A DNA stretch of 32,010 nt from Nemertoderma westbladi. Lineage: Eukaryota; Xenacoelomorpha; Nemertodermatida; Nemertodermatidae. Location: contig JAUCBJ010007678.1 in NCBI GenBank assembly GCA_032718475.1, forward strand, positions 1-32,010. Direction: 5' to 3'. Below, in pieces: positions 10,236 through 22,119 of the stretch; the first letter of the stretch is position 1; the number at the start of each line of letters is the position of its first letter. Below the pieces are notes generated by a model. It was not told the origin of the DNA. It did no database searches and saw only the letters and a program-made list of their open reading frames with translations. A program made the translations under genes and the position numbers.

Positions 10236-10500
10236 AATCCCGCCAATGGTCAGCGCCTGAATGTCGGTGACGCGTAGAGCCTCTCGGAACCTGAGTGACG
10301 TCATCTCGGTAGGCTATAATATTGCACAAAGCCATTGGATTATCGCCCTCCGGTGCAGAGATTCGGTCACCAAGGTAATGGGATTGTCGGTAGTTATTTG
10401 GTTGGTTGAGAGGGGTCTGTTCTCTCATTGGTTCCAGACGGGCTGGGAGGGTGGTCTGAGTGCTGACAGGTGATTGGTCAAACGGTTGGAGACGGGCCGG
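10236..10500. promoter_or_regulatory. Candidate promoter-like patch (CRE and CCAAT boxes)
   Basis: A locally GC-richer stretch holds a full CRE palindrome TGACGTCA at 10296-10303 and four CCAAT boxes: one on the plus strand (10243-10247) and three read as ATTGG (10334-10338, 10427-10431, 10473-10477). CRE plus repeated CCAAT is typical of animal housekeeping promoters. No gene can be identified on either side, so this is a weak call. Open frames at 10189-10428 (minus) and 10261-10473 (plus) show no known domain. Confidence 0.35.
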
Positions 10501-10605
10501 CAGTGTCTGAGTTAAAGTAGAAACCTAGAAATACAATGTTAAACATTTTGTAGCAATAAAGTCAACGAATCACTAGTTTATACCATAGATATGATATGAC
10601 ATTCA

Positions 10606-10830
10606 AAAGTTGCATGGTTTTACACTGCACGAGGCTATTTTATTCGATTAAATAAAACCACAATATTCTAGAACATTTTGTTTATGTATAAATGGTAACA
10701 TAAAATTATAATTAAAGGGGAATTGCATTGTTGCATAGCTACATATCGGATGAACAAACTGTTCTAGAATATTGTGTATTTATTAAATAGAATAAAATAG
10801 CCTCGCGCAGATGTAAAATCAAGCAACTTT
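10606..10830. mobile_element. Fold-back element (MITE-like), 225 bp
   Basis: Arms of 77 bases at 10606-10682 and 10754-10830 are imperfectly complementary. Each carries AAAGTTGC at the outer end, CGAGGCTATTTTATTC in the middle and CAATATTCTAGAACA at the inner end. Only about 70 bases separate them, and no coding sequence is present. This is the shape of a short non-autonomous DNA transposon. No clear target duplication was found. Confidence 0.8.
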
Positions 10831-12310
10831 AGAACGCCCAAATCTCCGTTATTTTACGACGAAATTCTTCGTTTTTTGTTTCCGAAAAATATTTTTATTC
10901 CAAAATTGTAACATTACTCAACGCCTTTAGTATTAACAGCAAGTTGTTATTTAGCACTTTATAACTTTTGAGGATATTACAGCATTGTATTGGCCTGTAC
11001 ATTTAGTATAGTATTTGGTGTTAACCGTTAAGTAATGTCCCATTAGTGGACATTACAACACGCCGTCATTGGTAACCACGTAAACAATAGGTGGAAATTT
11101 GACTGACAGCCAGATAGGCCTACTGCATTACCTACCGGTAGGCGGGATATAGCTATTAATAACCAGTAGGGCCTAGCTATATTATTATAACATGGCTCCA
11201 AACGCCACCATAAATATAAGCTAACTTATTTATAACATAATTTATGTCATTTTTACAATTATTTATTCAGCAACTAATATAATTTGTGCAGTTTCTATCA
11301 CATATAATGTATATGCTCAATCATTTCGTAATGTTAAAAATTTGGAATAAAACTACATACATACTTGTTGCAAAGTACATTAGTGTTCTGATCCTCGTGG
11401 CTTTATTTTCACTCACTCACTAACGTTCGTTCGTGTAACAAAGCCACTCGGATCATCACACTGTAAAGTGCTACTTTACACACAAGTATGTAAATAGTTA
11501 TTACATATTTGAAATTCTTGCACGGCGAGCTTTCCATTGCTATCAACAAATTACTATAAGGTTGAAAAATAACTGCAGTACGACTGGCGCAATATCGACG
11601 GCGACACCTTTTTTTAAACACTTGTAGCTAAATATTGAAAGCGAAAATAACAATTCTGGTTCACCCAGTCAGTGGTCGGGAGGTGAAACTAACTCTGTTT
11701 CAAATTTAATGCAATCTCATTAAGATTTGTAGAAAAATTTGGGGGGGGGGGGCGTGTCACTGAATTACGACACTATATTCCAGGACTTGGTGTATTCAAA
11801 TTGCACTAGTGAGATCTATAATCAATAGTCATTTAATTTATCTTATAATGAATTCTAGACCGATTACAATACAAGTAAATTACATTTAATTAGTTACAAA
11901 TTTTGTAAATTACGTAAAATGGCCGCTAGCCGCGGCCATTCGCCGCTCCTCTCAAGCCAGTGTAAAAAAATCTGGTCTTTGGGTACCCAAGTTATGGTAA
12001 TGCCGTTTATTGTTTACGGCCATTTGAATTTTATTCTTCAATGCCATACATACTTTGTCTCAGAATGCATATTATTATTCGTCCGGCTTCACGCCCCGGT
12101 GGCTATATTCGGTAAAAGGTCGGGCTAAATTTCCAGATTTCTAGAGATACATACACCCATGATACATAATTTACAATGTTTACAAACACAAATTAATTAA
12201 CGTTTCAGGCAGTTCCAACATCAGTCATAATATGCACAATTTATATTATATGTTTTAAAACCAACCCAAAGTATACAGTTACAAGGTTTACGTTAGCCTA
12301 GTTCCCTAGT
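10831..12310. other. Intergenic DNA with small palindromes, no gene
   Basis: Contents noted: hairpin GTAATGTCC/GGACATTAC at about 11032-11057, a diverged inverted repeat at about 11355-11491, a poly-G run at about 11740-11752, and a GC palindrome around GCCGCTAGCCGCGGCCA (11920-11938). Short open frames at 11409-11621 (minus) and 11919-12128 (plus) show no recognisable domain. Confidence 0.5.
11355..11491. repeat. Diverged inverted repeat
   Basis: The left arm (CATACTTGTTGCAAAGTA ... TGATCCTCGTGGCTTT) is complementary, with mismatches and small gaps, to the right arm, which runs from ACAAAGCCACTCGGATCA to ACACAAGTATG. Probably an old fold-back element. Confidence 0.55.
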
Positions 12311-12313
12311 TTG

Positions 12314-12739
12314 TTAGTTAACGTTGAAGTATTCCAAGACTCGTGTGTGTTTCTGTTTAAAGCTCAAACTCTGTAATCCGTATGTAGATTTAATAAATGA
12401 CACAGTTATTAACTCTTGTATTGTTAGACACCCAGTTTCAATCTCCGATTGGATACATTTTTTACTATAAAGTCCATTCAGCAAGTTTATGAGAGATGGT
12501 ATTGGATAGTTTATGGCGGCGGAGTTGAACGCACTTCCCAGCCCCTGATACTTCTGATTTTTGTTTTCCAATAATAGTATCAGTAGGAGTTTTTGGATAC
12601 TATTATTAGGACATGATGGAATTCTAATTATCACGGATAAAATTTCACGATATATCATCACTCTGAGCGGCAACGTATTTAGGAGTTCGTATATAACCTG
12701 GTTATTTGCATAACGTCCCAAATGGAGTAACTTTCGCAA
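12314..12739 (-). pseudogene. Non-LTR retrotransposon ORF2, C-terminal end
   Basis: This 141-residue frame (starting RKLLHLGRYANNQVIYELL) is the region that follows the reverse transcriptase in non-LTR elements. It continues directly from the RT frame at 12747-13550 after a one-base frame change near 12745. The RT ends GIGCNL and the motif YRKILRKLL resumes in the next frame. The sequence ends at a stop at 12314. No poly-A tail could be identified beyond it. The piece has no independent function. Confidence 0.75.
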
Positions 12740-12746
12740 AATCTTT

Positions 12747-13550
12747 CTATAGGTTACATCCTATTCCTGCAATATCTTGTTTCGACAGTCCACCCAGATA
12801 GAATCGTGTGCTATATAAAATCTTCGGGAGAGCGTATGAAGTCCATAGTTTTGCAATTGTGTTCAAGCTAAACCATTCAGGGATCCAACTATTCCGTAGA
12901 AACTCGTTTGAGATACCATACAAAATACTATCTATTTCACCGTTTATTTTGTTTGCACTTGAGAATAACTTTACTCCAAGGAATTTAATCCGGTCACTGG
13001 ATTTTATTTGTTTCCCAATAATTACAAGTTGATTTGATGACTCTTCTTGCTGTTTTGATATACATATCCATTTGGTTTTTGAACACTCAATATCTAGGTT
13101 AATTTTCGATGCACTTTTCATTAATACGGTGGCGAGTCGAGTTATGTCATGTCTGTTTGTTGATATAAGCAGATAATCATCGGCGTAACAAACTGCTCCT
13201 ATCCATTCAGAGGCTATATGGCTTCCCAGCTGAGAGTTCTCCATATCATCCATTATCTCAGAAGTATAAAAATTAAAAAGCAATGGTGACAAAATTGATC
13301 CTTGTTTTACTCCGTTTGATACTCTGAACCCATTAATATCCACGAGATTATCAAATTTACAGAACATTTCTGTTACTTCATAATAGCTAATTAGCAGAAG
13401 AGTTATATATGGGTCTACGAACTTTGATAGGTTTCTAAATAGTTTCACATGATTGACGCTATCAAATGCCGAAGCTATGTCCATTTGGCATAAATATACT
13501 GGGACTTTACGTTTTCGATAATATTCTATACGACTAGTGTAGTGAATCAA
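12747..13550 (-). pseudogene. Non-LTR retrotransposon reverse transcriptase, 5' truncated
   Basis: A 267-residue fragment with clear RT motifs: CQMDIASAFDSVNHV (motif A), GVKQGSILSPLLFNFYTSE (motif B), and the catalytic YADD in AVCYADDYLLIS (motif C), followed by KTKW and FLGVKL (motifs D/E). The frame can be followed a little upstream of its first methionine to an in-frame stop at about 13588. No endonuclease domain precedes it, so the copy is 5'-truncated, as is usual for LINEs. The first indel is at its 3' end near 12745. The clade was not determined. Confidence 0.92.
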
Positions 13551-13588
13551 ATACTTGTCATAGGCTAAAAAGCGATTTAATATCTAGA

Positions 13589-13739
13589 AGACATCTTAAT
13601 TTGGCGGGTTAAACTGCCAAAGGTCTGAAAGCGCGAACAGCTTCCCTAGCAACCACGTTGCTATGGAGCTACAGCCAAAACGGCTAATGCTACGGAGTTG
13701 GGACCGGCGCCAATCGATAGGCAGCATATGGGTTTACAT
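13589..13739. other. Short spacer, nothing recognised
   Basis: Sequence between the truncated LINE and the 466-bp tandem repeat. No coding or repeat structure was seen. Confidence 0.4.
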
Positions 13740-15100
13740 TGAAAAGTGTTATTTTTAAAAGCGCCCGATCATGATCTTGACCGTGATCAGCAAAGATCAG
13801 TTTTGATCAGGGATCGGACACTCAAGGCTTGCTCCAATCGAAAAACTTAACATTACAAAAAGATTAAGCGACCCCACATTAGTCATGATTCCCGTTAAAA
13901 GATTTTCAAAAAAGTGAATTCTTCCTGATCAAAACGCAAGATCATGATCGCGCAAAGATCGGACTTCGTAAAATCGTAACTAAGCATTTTGGATATAAAC
14001 AATTACTGTAGGAATCGTTCAGAACAACGCCCTGAGTCGATTAAAAAAAAAATTGGCTCGATCGGACAACCGGTTCTCGAGATCTGATACCTGATCATTA
14101 AAGATCAGATTTTTTAGTTTTTTCAGATTTTCTCGAAAACTTTGTTTGAGACCCCCGATTTTTTTTTACGAATCGACTTCTATGATGAAGGGGCAACTTT
14201 TGAGCATTTCGAAATTTTCAAAAAGCGATTTGATCAGGCCGCGATCAGAAAAGATCGTGTTTTCGGTTTTATTTCGAAGACCAAGTCCTGGGAGTTCACC
14301 GTATGGAAAAACTTAACATCACAAAAAGATTCCTCACCCTCGAATTATGGGGGGTAGCCAAAATTTGGGCATAAAAAAGTTCAAGTCTAGTGGGTCAAAA
14401 CTCAAGATCATGATCGAGAAAAGATCAGTATATTTAAAATCGAATCTAAGCATTTTTCTAATAAACATTCATTGTAAGAAATGTGCAATGGTCTATTCTG
14501 AGTTGATTAAAAAAAAATTGGCTCGATCGGGCAACCGGTTCTCGAGATCAGCTTCCTGATCATAAAAGATCGTGTTTTTCGGTTTTTCCCAATTTTCTCG
14601 AAAACTTTGTTTAAGACCCCCGAATTTTTTTTTACTAATCGACTTCTATTAAGAAGGGGCAACTTTTGTGCATTTCAAAATTTTCAAAAAGCGATTTGAT
14701 CAAGCCATGATCAGGAAAGATCATGTTTTCGGTTTTATTTCGAAGACCAAGTCCTATGAGTTCACCGTATGAAAAAACTTAACATTACAAAAAGATTCCT
14801 CACCCTCGAATTAGGGGGGGTAGCCAAAATTTGACCATAAAAAAGTTCAATTCTAGGGGGTCAAAAGATCATGATCGCAAAATGATCAGTTTTTTCGTAA
14901 TTACTTCTGAGCATTTTGGGGCAAAACTTTCAAATTAAAAAACATTCACTGGAATGTTCTAAGTAGATTAAAAAAAATTTCGACTCAATAGGCCTACCGG
15001 TACCGGAGATATGGTCGTCCAAAGTCTGCTTCCGCTGCTTCCGGTAATTTGAAAATATTTCGAAAACCCTTGATCGAATTTTTTCCTTGAAAATATGTGA
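13740..15100. repeat. 466-bp tandem repeat, GATC-rich, about 3 copies
   Basis: The landmark AAAAACTTAACATTACAAAA occurs at 13841, 14307 (one change) and 14773, giving an exact 466-base period twice. Other landmarks keep the same spacing: CTCGATCGG.CAACCGGTTC, AAAACTTTGTTT.AGACCCCCG, and TCGACTTCTAT...GAAGGGGCAACTTTTG. Units are full of GATC words, including the palindrome GATCATGATC. The third copy fades out after about 15000. Short open frames inside (14142-14559) are incidental. Confidence 0.88.
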
Positions 15101-16040
15101 ATGTACAGTTAGTGGACCCGCATCTAACGATATATCACAATCCATATTTCGGATGACAGGTACCGGTGAAATCAGACTTTACCGAAAAAAATTCAAATTT
15201 TAGCTACTCATGTCTGAATATCTCGAAAACTATAATAGGTATGGAAATACTTTCACTGCAAGAAATGTTCGCCTATCCAATGCGCTTCTAACTGTGTGCT
15301 TGGATTTTGCATAGTGTCAAAACCTACAACTTAACCCCCCCAGCGGAGGGAACGGAGTGACCGGAGCGCCAGTACTATCTTTCATTATTATGAAGTAATA
15401 AGGGCGGTGGGTGGGGTAGGTGGTGAACACTATTTATAGGGTGGAGGGAGGGTCTAGTATATATTACTTTAGGATATTTGATTTCTTTGCAATATAGTTT
15501 AGCTGCCTCAGTCTTATTTGTAATATGTTATACATTATACCAAATTATATCAAGTTTTAACATACTACATTGTCTACCTGTAGGATAAATATACAATGTA
15601 GGGCTCATAATATATTTATAAATAGATTTAGTATATTTACATTGTATAACAGAGTTAATTGATACTATTACGGTATTATACTAAAGACACCGCTTTGATA
15701 TATCTGATCAAATGGCAATTTCTTGTATATTATCTATTTCACTATCTTGGGTATATCATTCAATTTCTAAAACTATAATAATAAAAATTTACTTCACTTC
15801 TTGTTTACTCGCATGGATATATTGATATAAAACACTTGAAGTATAATATCTTATAGGGCCAAACGCAGATTAATCGGAATAATATGTTTAATTATTATTA
15901 CAATTGGCACATTGAAGTAAGTAGTACATGAGTTTGATAAAATAATTATGAATCTGTATCTTATTCTACTTTGTCTATATGATTATGTTATATAATAATG
16001 TTACTTTATCACTTTGGTTTAAACCGATCTCCTTTACTAT
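15101..16040. other. AT-rich intergenic DNA, no gene
   Basis: No coding region recognised. A G-rich stretch at about 15402-15455 has several GGG runs (GGGCGGTGGGTGGGG and GGGTGGAGGGAGGG) and might form a quadruplex. Confidence 0.5.
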
Positions 16041-16046
16041 CACTTA

Positions 16047-16100
16047 CTACTTATACTACTACTACTACTACTATTACTACTACTGCTACTGACTACTACA
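16047..16100. repeat. (ACT)n microsatellite
   Basis: Imperfect run of ACT/ACTACT triplets with TATT and GCT interruptions. Confidence 0.85.
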
Positions 16101-16143
16101 GAGTTATATATTATAAGAGGATGGGGTTCGTGATTATTAGTTA

Positions 16144-17350
16144 TTATACAAGTGCCCCTCGGCTATAGAGAGTCCACCCTCGGTTGCTTACTGGATTTCC
16201 CCTACTTCTTGATGCAGTAGAGGGTGTTACAATCACCCAATCTTTATTAAGAAGGTCTAAGAACATGCGTAGAACATAATCAACCACAATTACAAATAGG
16301 AATGGTGCAGATGTGTCACCGTGAAGGACTCCCCATAAGACTTTGAATGGATCTGTGTATCTATCCATCAGCAGTTAGACACAAATGTGGTGGAACCATC
16401 GAACAGTGATCTGATAATTTCCTCAGGCATCCCATATGCTGCAAGTATACTGAACATTCGTGGTCGGGAGACTGAGTCGAAGGCATTGCAGAAGTCAACA
16501 ATAGCCAGATGCCTGTCTTTCTTTTTAGATAACTCTTCAATTATCCTTTAAGTGCCAGAATAGGCTCCATGGTCCCACGACCTTTTGCGGAATTACGAAC
16601 CCATTTTAGTTGCACGTATCAGTGTCTCAACAGGAGCCCTGATGCGATTTAATATAATTATGTTGTAGAGCATTCGCAGCACTCGAGATCAATGAGATTC
16701 CACGAAAAGATCAATATGTGGCCCTTCTTTGGGGCAGGGACCAACCTCTTTTTGTTTTCAGTTCTTGACGGACTCTCTTTATCCTATACATGTCCACAAT
16801 AATGGGGTGAATGAGCTCCAAACACTCAGGAATTTTTAAATACCACAGGGGGCCCCATCTACTCCACTGGCACAATTGGCCTTGATGCTCCTAGCTGCAG
16901 TCTTGATTTCAGTAAAGGAGATGTCACCAATGAGTGGGCGTTCCTACCTTTGAGGCGTTCAACTGGAGATTGCAGCCTTAACCTTGGTGCTTGGTTGGCT
17001 TTTCCTTTCGGAATGCTGGACTGATGGCCTGCTATCAACAGCATTGTTAATATCATCAACCTGCTCATTGATAAGCTCCTTCATGCCAGCAGAGTGCTCT
17101 GGCTGTTAAGGGACATAGATACAGCCTGTCCATACTGCCTGGCCTAGTGTGCCCGAGTCACCGTCAGTGCAGGACTCATCACTGGAGATGGGTCGAAGTG
17201 TAAATGCACTAGTCTTGTACAGAGCTCCTGTACTTCCTACGAAACAGAATGAGGTCTATCAAAGACTTGTGGTCACTGGGTCTAGTATGAGTCCATAGCC
17301 CTCCAGTTCACCAAAGGGTTGTGCCACATAGGCCCAGCGACATGGTACAC
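16144..17350 (-). pseudogene. Decayed non-LTR retrotransposon (RT region)
   Basis: Fragments of a LINE polyprotein can be read in order along the minus strand, in shifting frames. A possible endonuclease end is at about 17280-17250 (SDHKSLIDLIL). The linker is at 16935-16855 (IGDISFTEIKTAA, then KANCASGVDGAPCG). RT motif A lies at 16520-16380 (HLAIVDFCNAFDSVSRPRM, then LAAYGMPEEIIRSL), and motif B at 16368-16144 (GVLHGDTSAPFLFVIVVDYVLRM). Several frameshifts and stops separate the pieces, and the catalytic YADD region is not found. This is a different and older family than the LINE at 12.3-13.6 kb. Clade uncertain. Confidence 0.85.
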
Positions 17351-18480
17351 ATTTTTGATCACTTCGTAATTTTAATATATCATCTAGAAAACCAGATTGG
17401 CGCCACTACTGCCAAACATGATAAATGAATAGTCATGGTTATGGGATGCTCATGCTTTGCTTTTGTCTGAATAAACCCGTTAAATATATTTCTAAATGAT
17501 ATTTATAAACATGTAAAAACATCGAACTTGTTTTGAGCAATAACCGACCCCCCCCCCCCCCCCCCCCCTCCCCTCCTAATAAGACTAATGGGGTATAATA
17601 AACCAAAACCGAGAAATATAATAAAACATGAAAGTTGATTTATAAATTGAGGTAAGGGCGACGGCTTTTCACGAGAAAATCCATAACCTGCGGGTTGAAG
17701 TTGCGGAGTTATGATTACCACTGACTAATCTCGTGGTAGAAACTAGAAAGTAGTTTTTTAAATTTTAACAAAAACATCTCACTTTTGGATGTGAATTACA
17801 AAGACGAAAATTAATAATTGTTTGTATCGTCTAATTTTTTATTTACATCTTAAACAGATGAAAAAATTAAATAAAAAGCTAATGAGATTTATTCATTATT
17901 ATTGGATTGCTAACATGTTTATTATTCACTAATATTTCCATTGCCAAAGGTTTATACTGGTTAAATAATGCAACTAAAGTCATCATTATTATCATTATAT
18001 TTGAAGTACATGAAAATATTGGAAGAAGATTTTTGGAAGAAATTGCAAAATAATGAGAATGGGGCGCCATAAAATAGAAGCAAAAATAAAGTAATAAACA
18101 TAAAGTACCTATGATGTACAACAGCACCGAAAGTATTAAACTTAATCAATTAATTAATGCAAGATTTAATGATTTAATTTAAATATTAATTTTAATAAAT
18201 AATTATTAAATATAATCCGAACCAATGAAAATAAATCAATTAGCACAATAATTAATTAGTAAGGACGTCAGACAAGACAATAACATTTCACCAAATTTCC
18301 ACTCAACAGTTTCTCCACCGCCGTTCCCCGGTCGTTCCACCAATCGCCACGCCTCGTTGGCCCCGCCCCAATCCATTATCAATTAATTAATTGAATTTAA
18401 TTAAAATTAAAATTAATTTAAATAAAATAACAACATTAATTACACACTTAAATTACAGACTTATATTAACTACATAATTA
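17351..18480. other. AT-rich intergenic DNA with poly-C tract
   Basis: A C-run of roughly 20 bases lies at about 17547-17568. A short GC-rich island at 18315-18370 (CCACCGCCGTTCCCCGGTCG) sits in otherwise very AT-rich TTAATTAA-type sequence. Minus-strand frames at 17503-18149 show no known domain. Confidence 0.5.
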
Positions 18481-18486
18481 CACGTT

Positions 18487-19102
18487 CGTGGGGACTTCGC
18501 GCAGCACGTAGTCGGCAAGCCTTGGCATAAGGTTCATATAGAGCAAATGGGGCATGTCTAGTTTGGACCCAATATCCCATGCTATAAATGTATTCATTCG
18601 ATATACAATCATATGTTAATCCGCTAGGTGGTGTCAAATTGTTATTCTGCAATTTCGTACTTACCAGTGCAGCACTGTACAGCAGTACCGTACCGGTAGG
18701 CCTATGTCATTACTTCTGAGTCTCTAGCGGATCCCCAATTAAATGTCTTAACTTTTCAATTTCGTAAAAGATAGACTTCATGATTCTCTACAGGCCACCA
18801 AAATTTCAGCTCAGGAAAATGAGGCCTTCCCGAGAAATTTAACATTTTCTAAAAACCACATAATCTGTCGTAGCTGACGTCAGACTGCATGATTTTTCAC
18901 CAAACTTTACAAACTTTCTAAACTTTCTCTCTACTACTTACCTACTAAGTTTGGTTCAATTCCGAACGAGCGATGCCGAGAAATTCGCGTTCAAACATTT
19001 ACCAGACAGACGGACAGACAGACAGACGGACAGACGGACATGCCCCATTTGCCCTATATGAACCGTATGCAAAGGCTCGCCGACTACGTGTCTCGCCCCA
19101 CA
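18487..19102. mobile_element. Long-TIR fold-back element, copy 1
   Basis: The left arm (GTGGGGACTTCGCGCAGCAC, then GTAGTCGGCAAGCCTTGGCA and on to AAATGGGGCATGTC) is complementary to the right arm, which begins GACATGCCCCATTTGCCC and ends CTCGCCCCACA. The arms are about 75-85 bases. Inside are a (GACA/GACG)n run at 19005-19040 and the phrase AAACTTTCTAAACTTTCT. No transposase frame was found, so it is non-autonomous. The two ends differ at the tip (ACTTCGCGCAGCACG against CGAGACACG), and the same two tips occur in copy 2 at 23236-23762 in the opposite order. Confidence 0.82.
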
Positions 19103-19631
19103 GTTGGTGTAGTGAAAAAAAAAACAAACCATTATAATAGTGAATATTCTCGTAAACCCGAGATGTAAAGAATCATTGTTTTCGCTCACTAACAGTCGCT
19201 TGGAAATTATTCACATCGGGATCAGCGGGATATAAAGCACTATTTTATTTCCATGTAATACGTGATTTTATTCCTAAAAATTGACGTATTGCCTGATTGA
19301 CATAAAACAAAAATATTTATATTGCAAGATTAAAATAAAATGCCTTTAAGAAACGAAAGTAGTTCAAAAAATATCGGCCCTGCAACTCAATACACTGACT
19401 GAGTATGGGGAAAATGTTGATATATCGACATTCTGCAAGGATTGCTACACGTCCCGAAAGCACAGGGAAGATCGTTTGAAGATAACCATCACCAGCACCA
19501 TCAAAACTATCAACTTCCTGACCTATTTTGTTACATACACCAACATCACCATTAGAAGGGATGCGCAAAGAAGGTTATACCTGTTAATTAAATTAATTAG
19601 GCATTCCCAGTACATAGAAACTAAGACGTAT
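19103..19631. other. Intergenic DNA, no gene seen
   Basis: No coding domain or RNA gene recognised. The minus-strand frame at 19317-19568 has no recognisable motif. Confidence 0.5.
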
Positions 19632-22119
19632 ATGCTGGCATACACTATAGGCACGCTGCAATACACGGTTGGCTACCATACACGGTACGCTGCCATACAC
19701 GGTACGTTGCAATAAACTGGTACGCTGCCATACACGGTACGTTGCAATAAACTGGTACGCTGCCATACACGGCACGCTGCCATACACGGTAGGCTGCCAT
19801 ACACGGTACGCTGCAATAAACTGGTACGCTGCCATACACGGTACGTTGCAAGAAACTGGTACGCTGCCATACACGGCACGCTGCCATACACGGTACGCTG
19901 CCATACACGGTACGCTGCAATAAACTGGTACGCTGCCATACACGGTACGTTGCAATAAACTGGTACGCTGCCATACACGGTACGCTGCCATACACGGTAC
20001 GCTGGCATACACGGTACGCTGCCATACACGGTACGCTGCCATACACGGTACGCTGCCATACACGGTACGCTGGCATACACTAGACACGCTGTAATACACG
20101 GTTGGCTGCCATACACGGTACGCTGCAATAAACTGGTACGCTGCAATAAACTGGTACGCTGCCATACACGGTATGCTGCAATAAACTGGTACGCTGCAAT
20201 ACACGGTTGGCTGCCATACACGGTACGCTGCAATAAACTGGTACGCTGCCATACATGGTACGCTGCAATAAACTGGTACGCTGCCATAGACGGTACGCTG
20301 CAATAAACTGGTACGCTGCCATCCACGGTACGCTGCAATAAACTGGTACGCTGCATACACGGTTGGCTGCCATACACAGTAGGCTGCCATACACGGTACG
20401 CTGCCATACACAGTACGCTGCTATACACTGTAGGCTGCCATACACGGTTGGCTGCCATACATGGTACGCTGCCATACACCGTATGCTGCCAAACATGGTA
20501 CGCTGCCATACACAGTACGCTGCCATACACTGTAGGCTGCCATACACAGTAGGCTGCCATACATGGTACGCTGCCATACACGGTAGGCTGCTATATGGTA
20601 CGCTGCCATACACGGTACGCTGCCGTACACGGTACGCTGCCATACACAGTACGCTGCCATACACTGTAGGCTGCCATACACAGTAGGCTGCCATACACGG
20701 TAGGCTGCTATATGGTACGCTGCCATACACGGTACGCTGCCGTACACGGTACGCTGCCATACACAGTACGCCGCCATACACTGTAGGCTGCCATACACAG
20801 TAGGCTGCCATACACGGTTGGCTGCCATACATGGTACGCTGTCATACACGGTAGGCTGCCATACCTGGTACGCTGCCATACACAGTGCGCTGCCATACAC
20901 AGTAGGCTGTCATACACGGTAGGCTGCCATACATGGTACGCTGCCATACACGGTAGGCTGACATACACAGCACGCTGCCATACACAGTAGGCTGCCATAC
21001 ATGGTACGCTGCCATACACGGTAGACTGCCATACACGGTACGCTGTCATACACGGTATGCTGCAATACATGGTAGGCTGCCATACACGGTACGCTGCAAT
21101 ACACGGTAGGCTGCCATACACAGCACGCTGCCATACACAGTAGGCTGCCATACATGGTACGCTTCCATACACGGTAGACTGCCATACACGGTACGCTGCC
21201 ATACACGGTACGCTGCAATACACGGTTGGCTGCCATACACGGTATGCTGCAATACACGGTTGGCTGCCATACACGGTACGCTGCAATACACGGTTGGCTG
21301 CCATACATGGTACGCTGCCATACACGGTAGACTGCCATACACGGTACGCTTCCATACACAGCACGCTGCCATACACAGTAGGCTGCCATACATGGTACGC
21401 TGCCATACACGGTAGACTGCCATACACGGTACGCTGTCATACACGGTATGCTGCAATACACGGTAGGCTGCCATACACAGCACGCTGCCATACACAGTAG
21501 GCTGCCATACATGGTACGCTGCCATACACGGTAGACTGCCATACACGGTACGCTGCCATACACGGTACGCTGCAATACACGGTTGGCTGCCATACACGGT
21601 ATGCTGCAATAAACTGGTACGCTGCAATACACGGTTGGCTGCCATACATGGTACGCTGCAATAAACTGGTAGGCTGCCTACACGGTAGGCTGCCATACAC
21701 GGAAGGCTGCCATACACGGTTGGCTGCCATACATGGTACGCTGCCATACACAGTACGCTGCCATACACTGTACCCTGCCATACATGGTACGCTGCCATAC
21801 ACAGTACGCTGCCATACACTGTAGGCTGCCATACACGGTTGGCTGTCATACATGGTACGCTGCCATACACGGTAGGCTGCAATACACGGTACGCTGCCAT
21901 ACACAGTACGCTGCCATACACTGTACCCTGCCATACATGGTACGCTGCCATACACAGTACGCTGTCATACACTGTAGGCTGCCATACACGGTTGGCTGTC
22001 ATACATGGTACGCTGCCATACACGGTAGGCTGCAATACACGGTAGGCTGTCATACACGGTAGGCTGTCATACACGGTAGGCTGTCATACACGGTAGGCTG
22101 CACTGGTGTGCTGCCATAG
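19632..22119. repeat. 17-bp tandem array with higher-order structure
   Basis: About 2.5 kb of head-to-tail units close to GGTACGCTGCCATACAC (17 bases), with an 18-base variant containing CAATAAACTGG that is common in the first 700 bases. Longer periods are visible. A 117-base period (six 17-mers plus one 15-mer with CTATATGG) links 20591 and 20708, and a 153-base period (nine units) links 21841 and 21994. Because 17 is not a multiple of 3 and the unit lacks stops, all three minus-strand frames stay open for hundreds of codons. These give repeats of MYGSVPCMAAYRVWQRT and should not be read as proteins. Confidence 0.95.

Noticed and set aside
11919-12128. 69-residue plus-strand open frame starting in a GC palindrome
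   Set aside because: No domain, no splice context and no support beyond an ATG.
14142-14559. Short plus-strand open frames
   Set aside because: They lie in the 466-bp tandem repeat and are not preserved between its copies.
19593-22074. Several long minus- and plus-strand open frames with repeated MYGSVPCMAAYRVWQRT
   Set aside because: They arise because the 17-bp unit lacks stops and is not a multiple of three. All frames are open, codon position carries no signal, and there is no gene structure.
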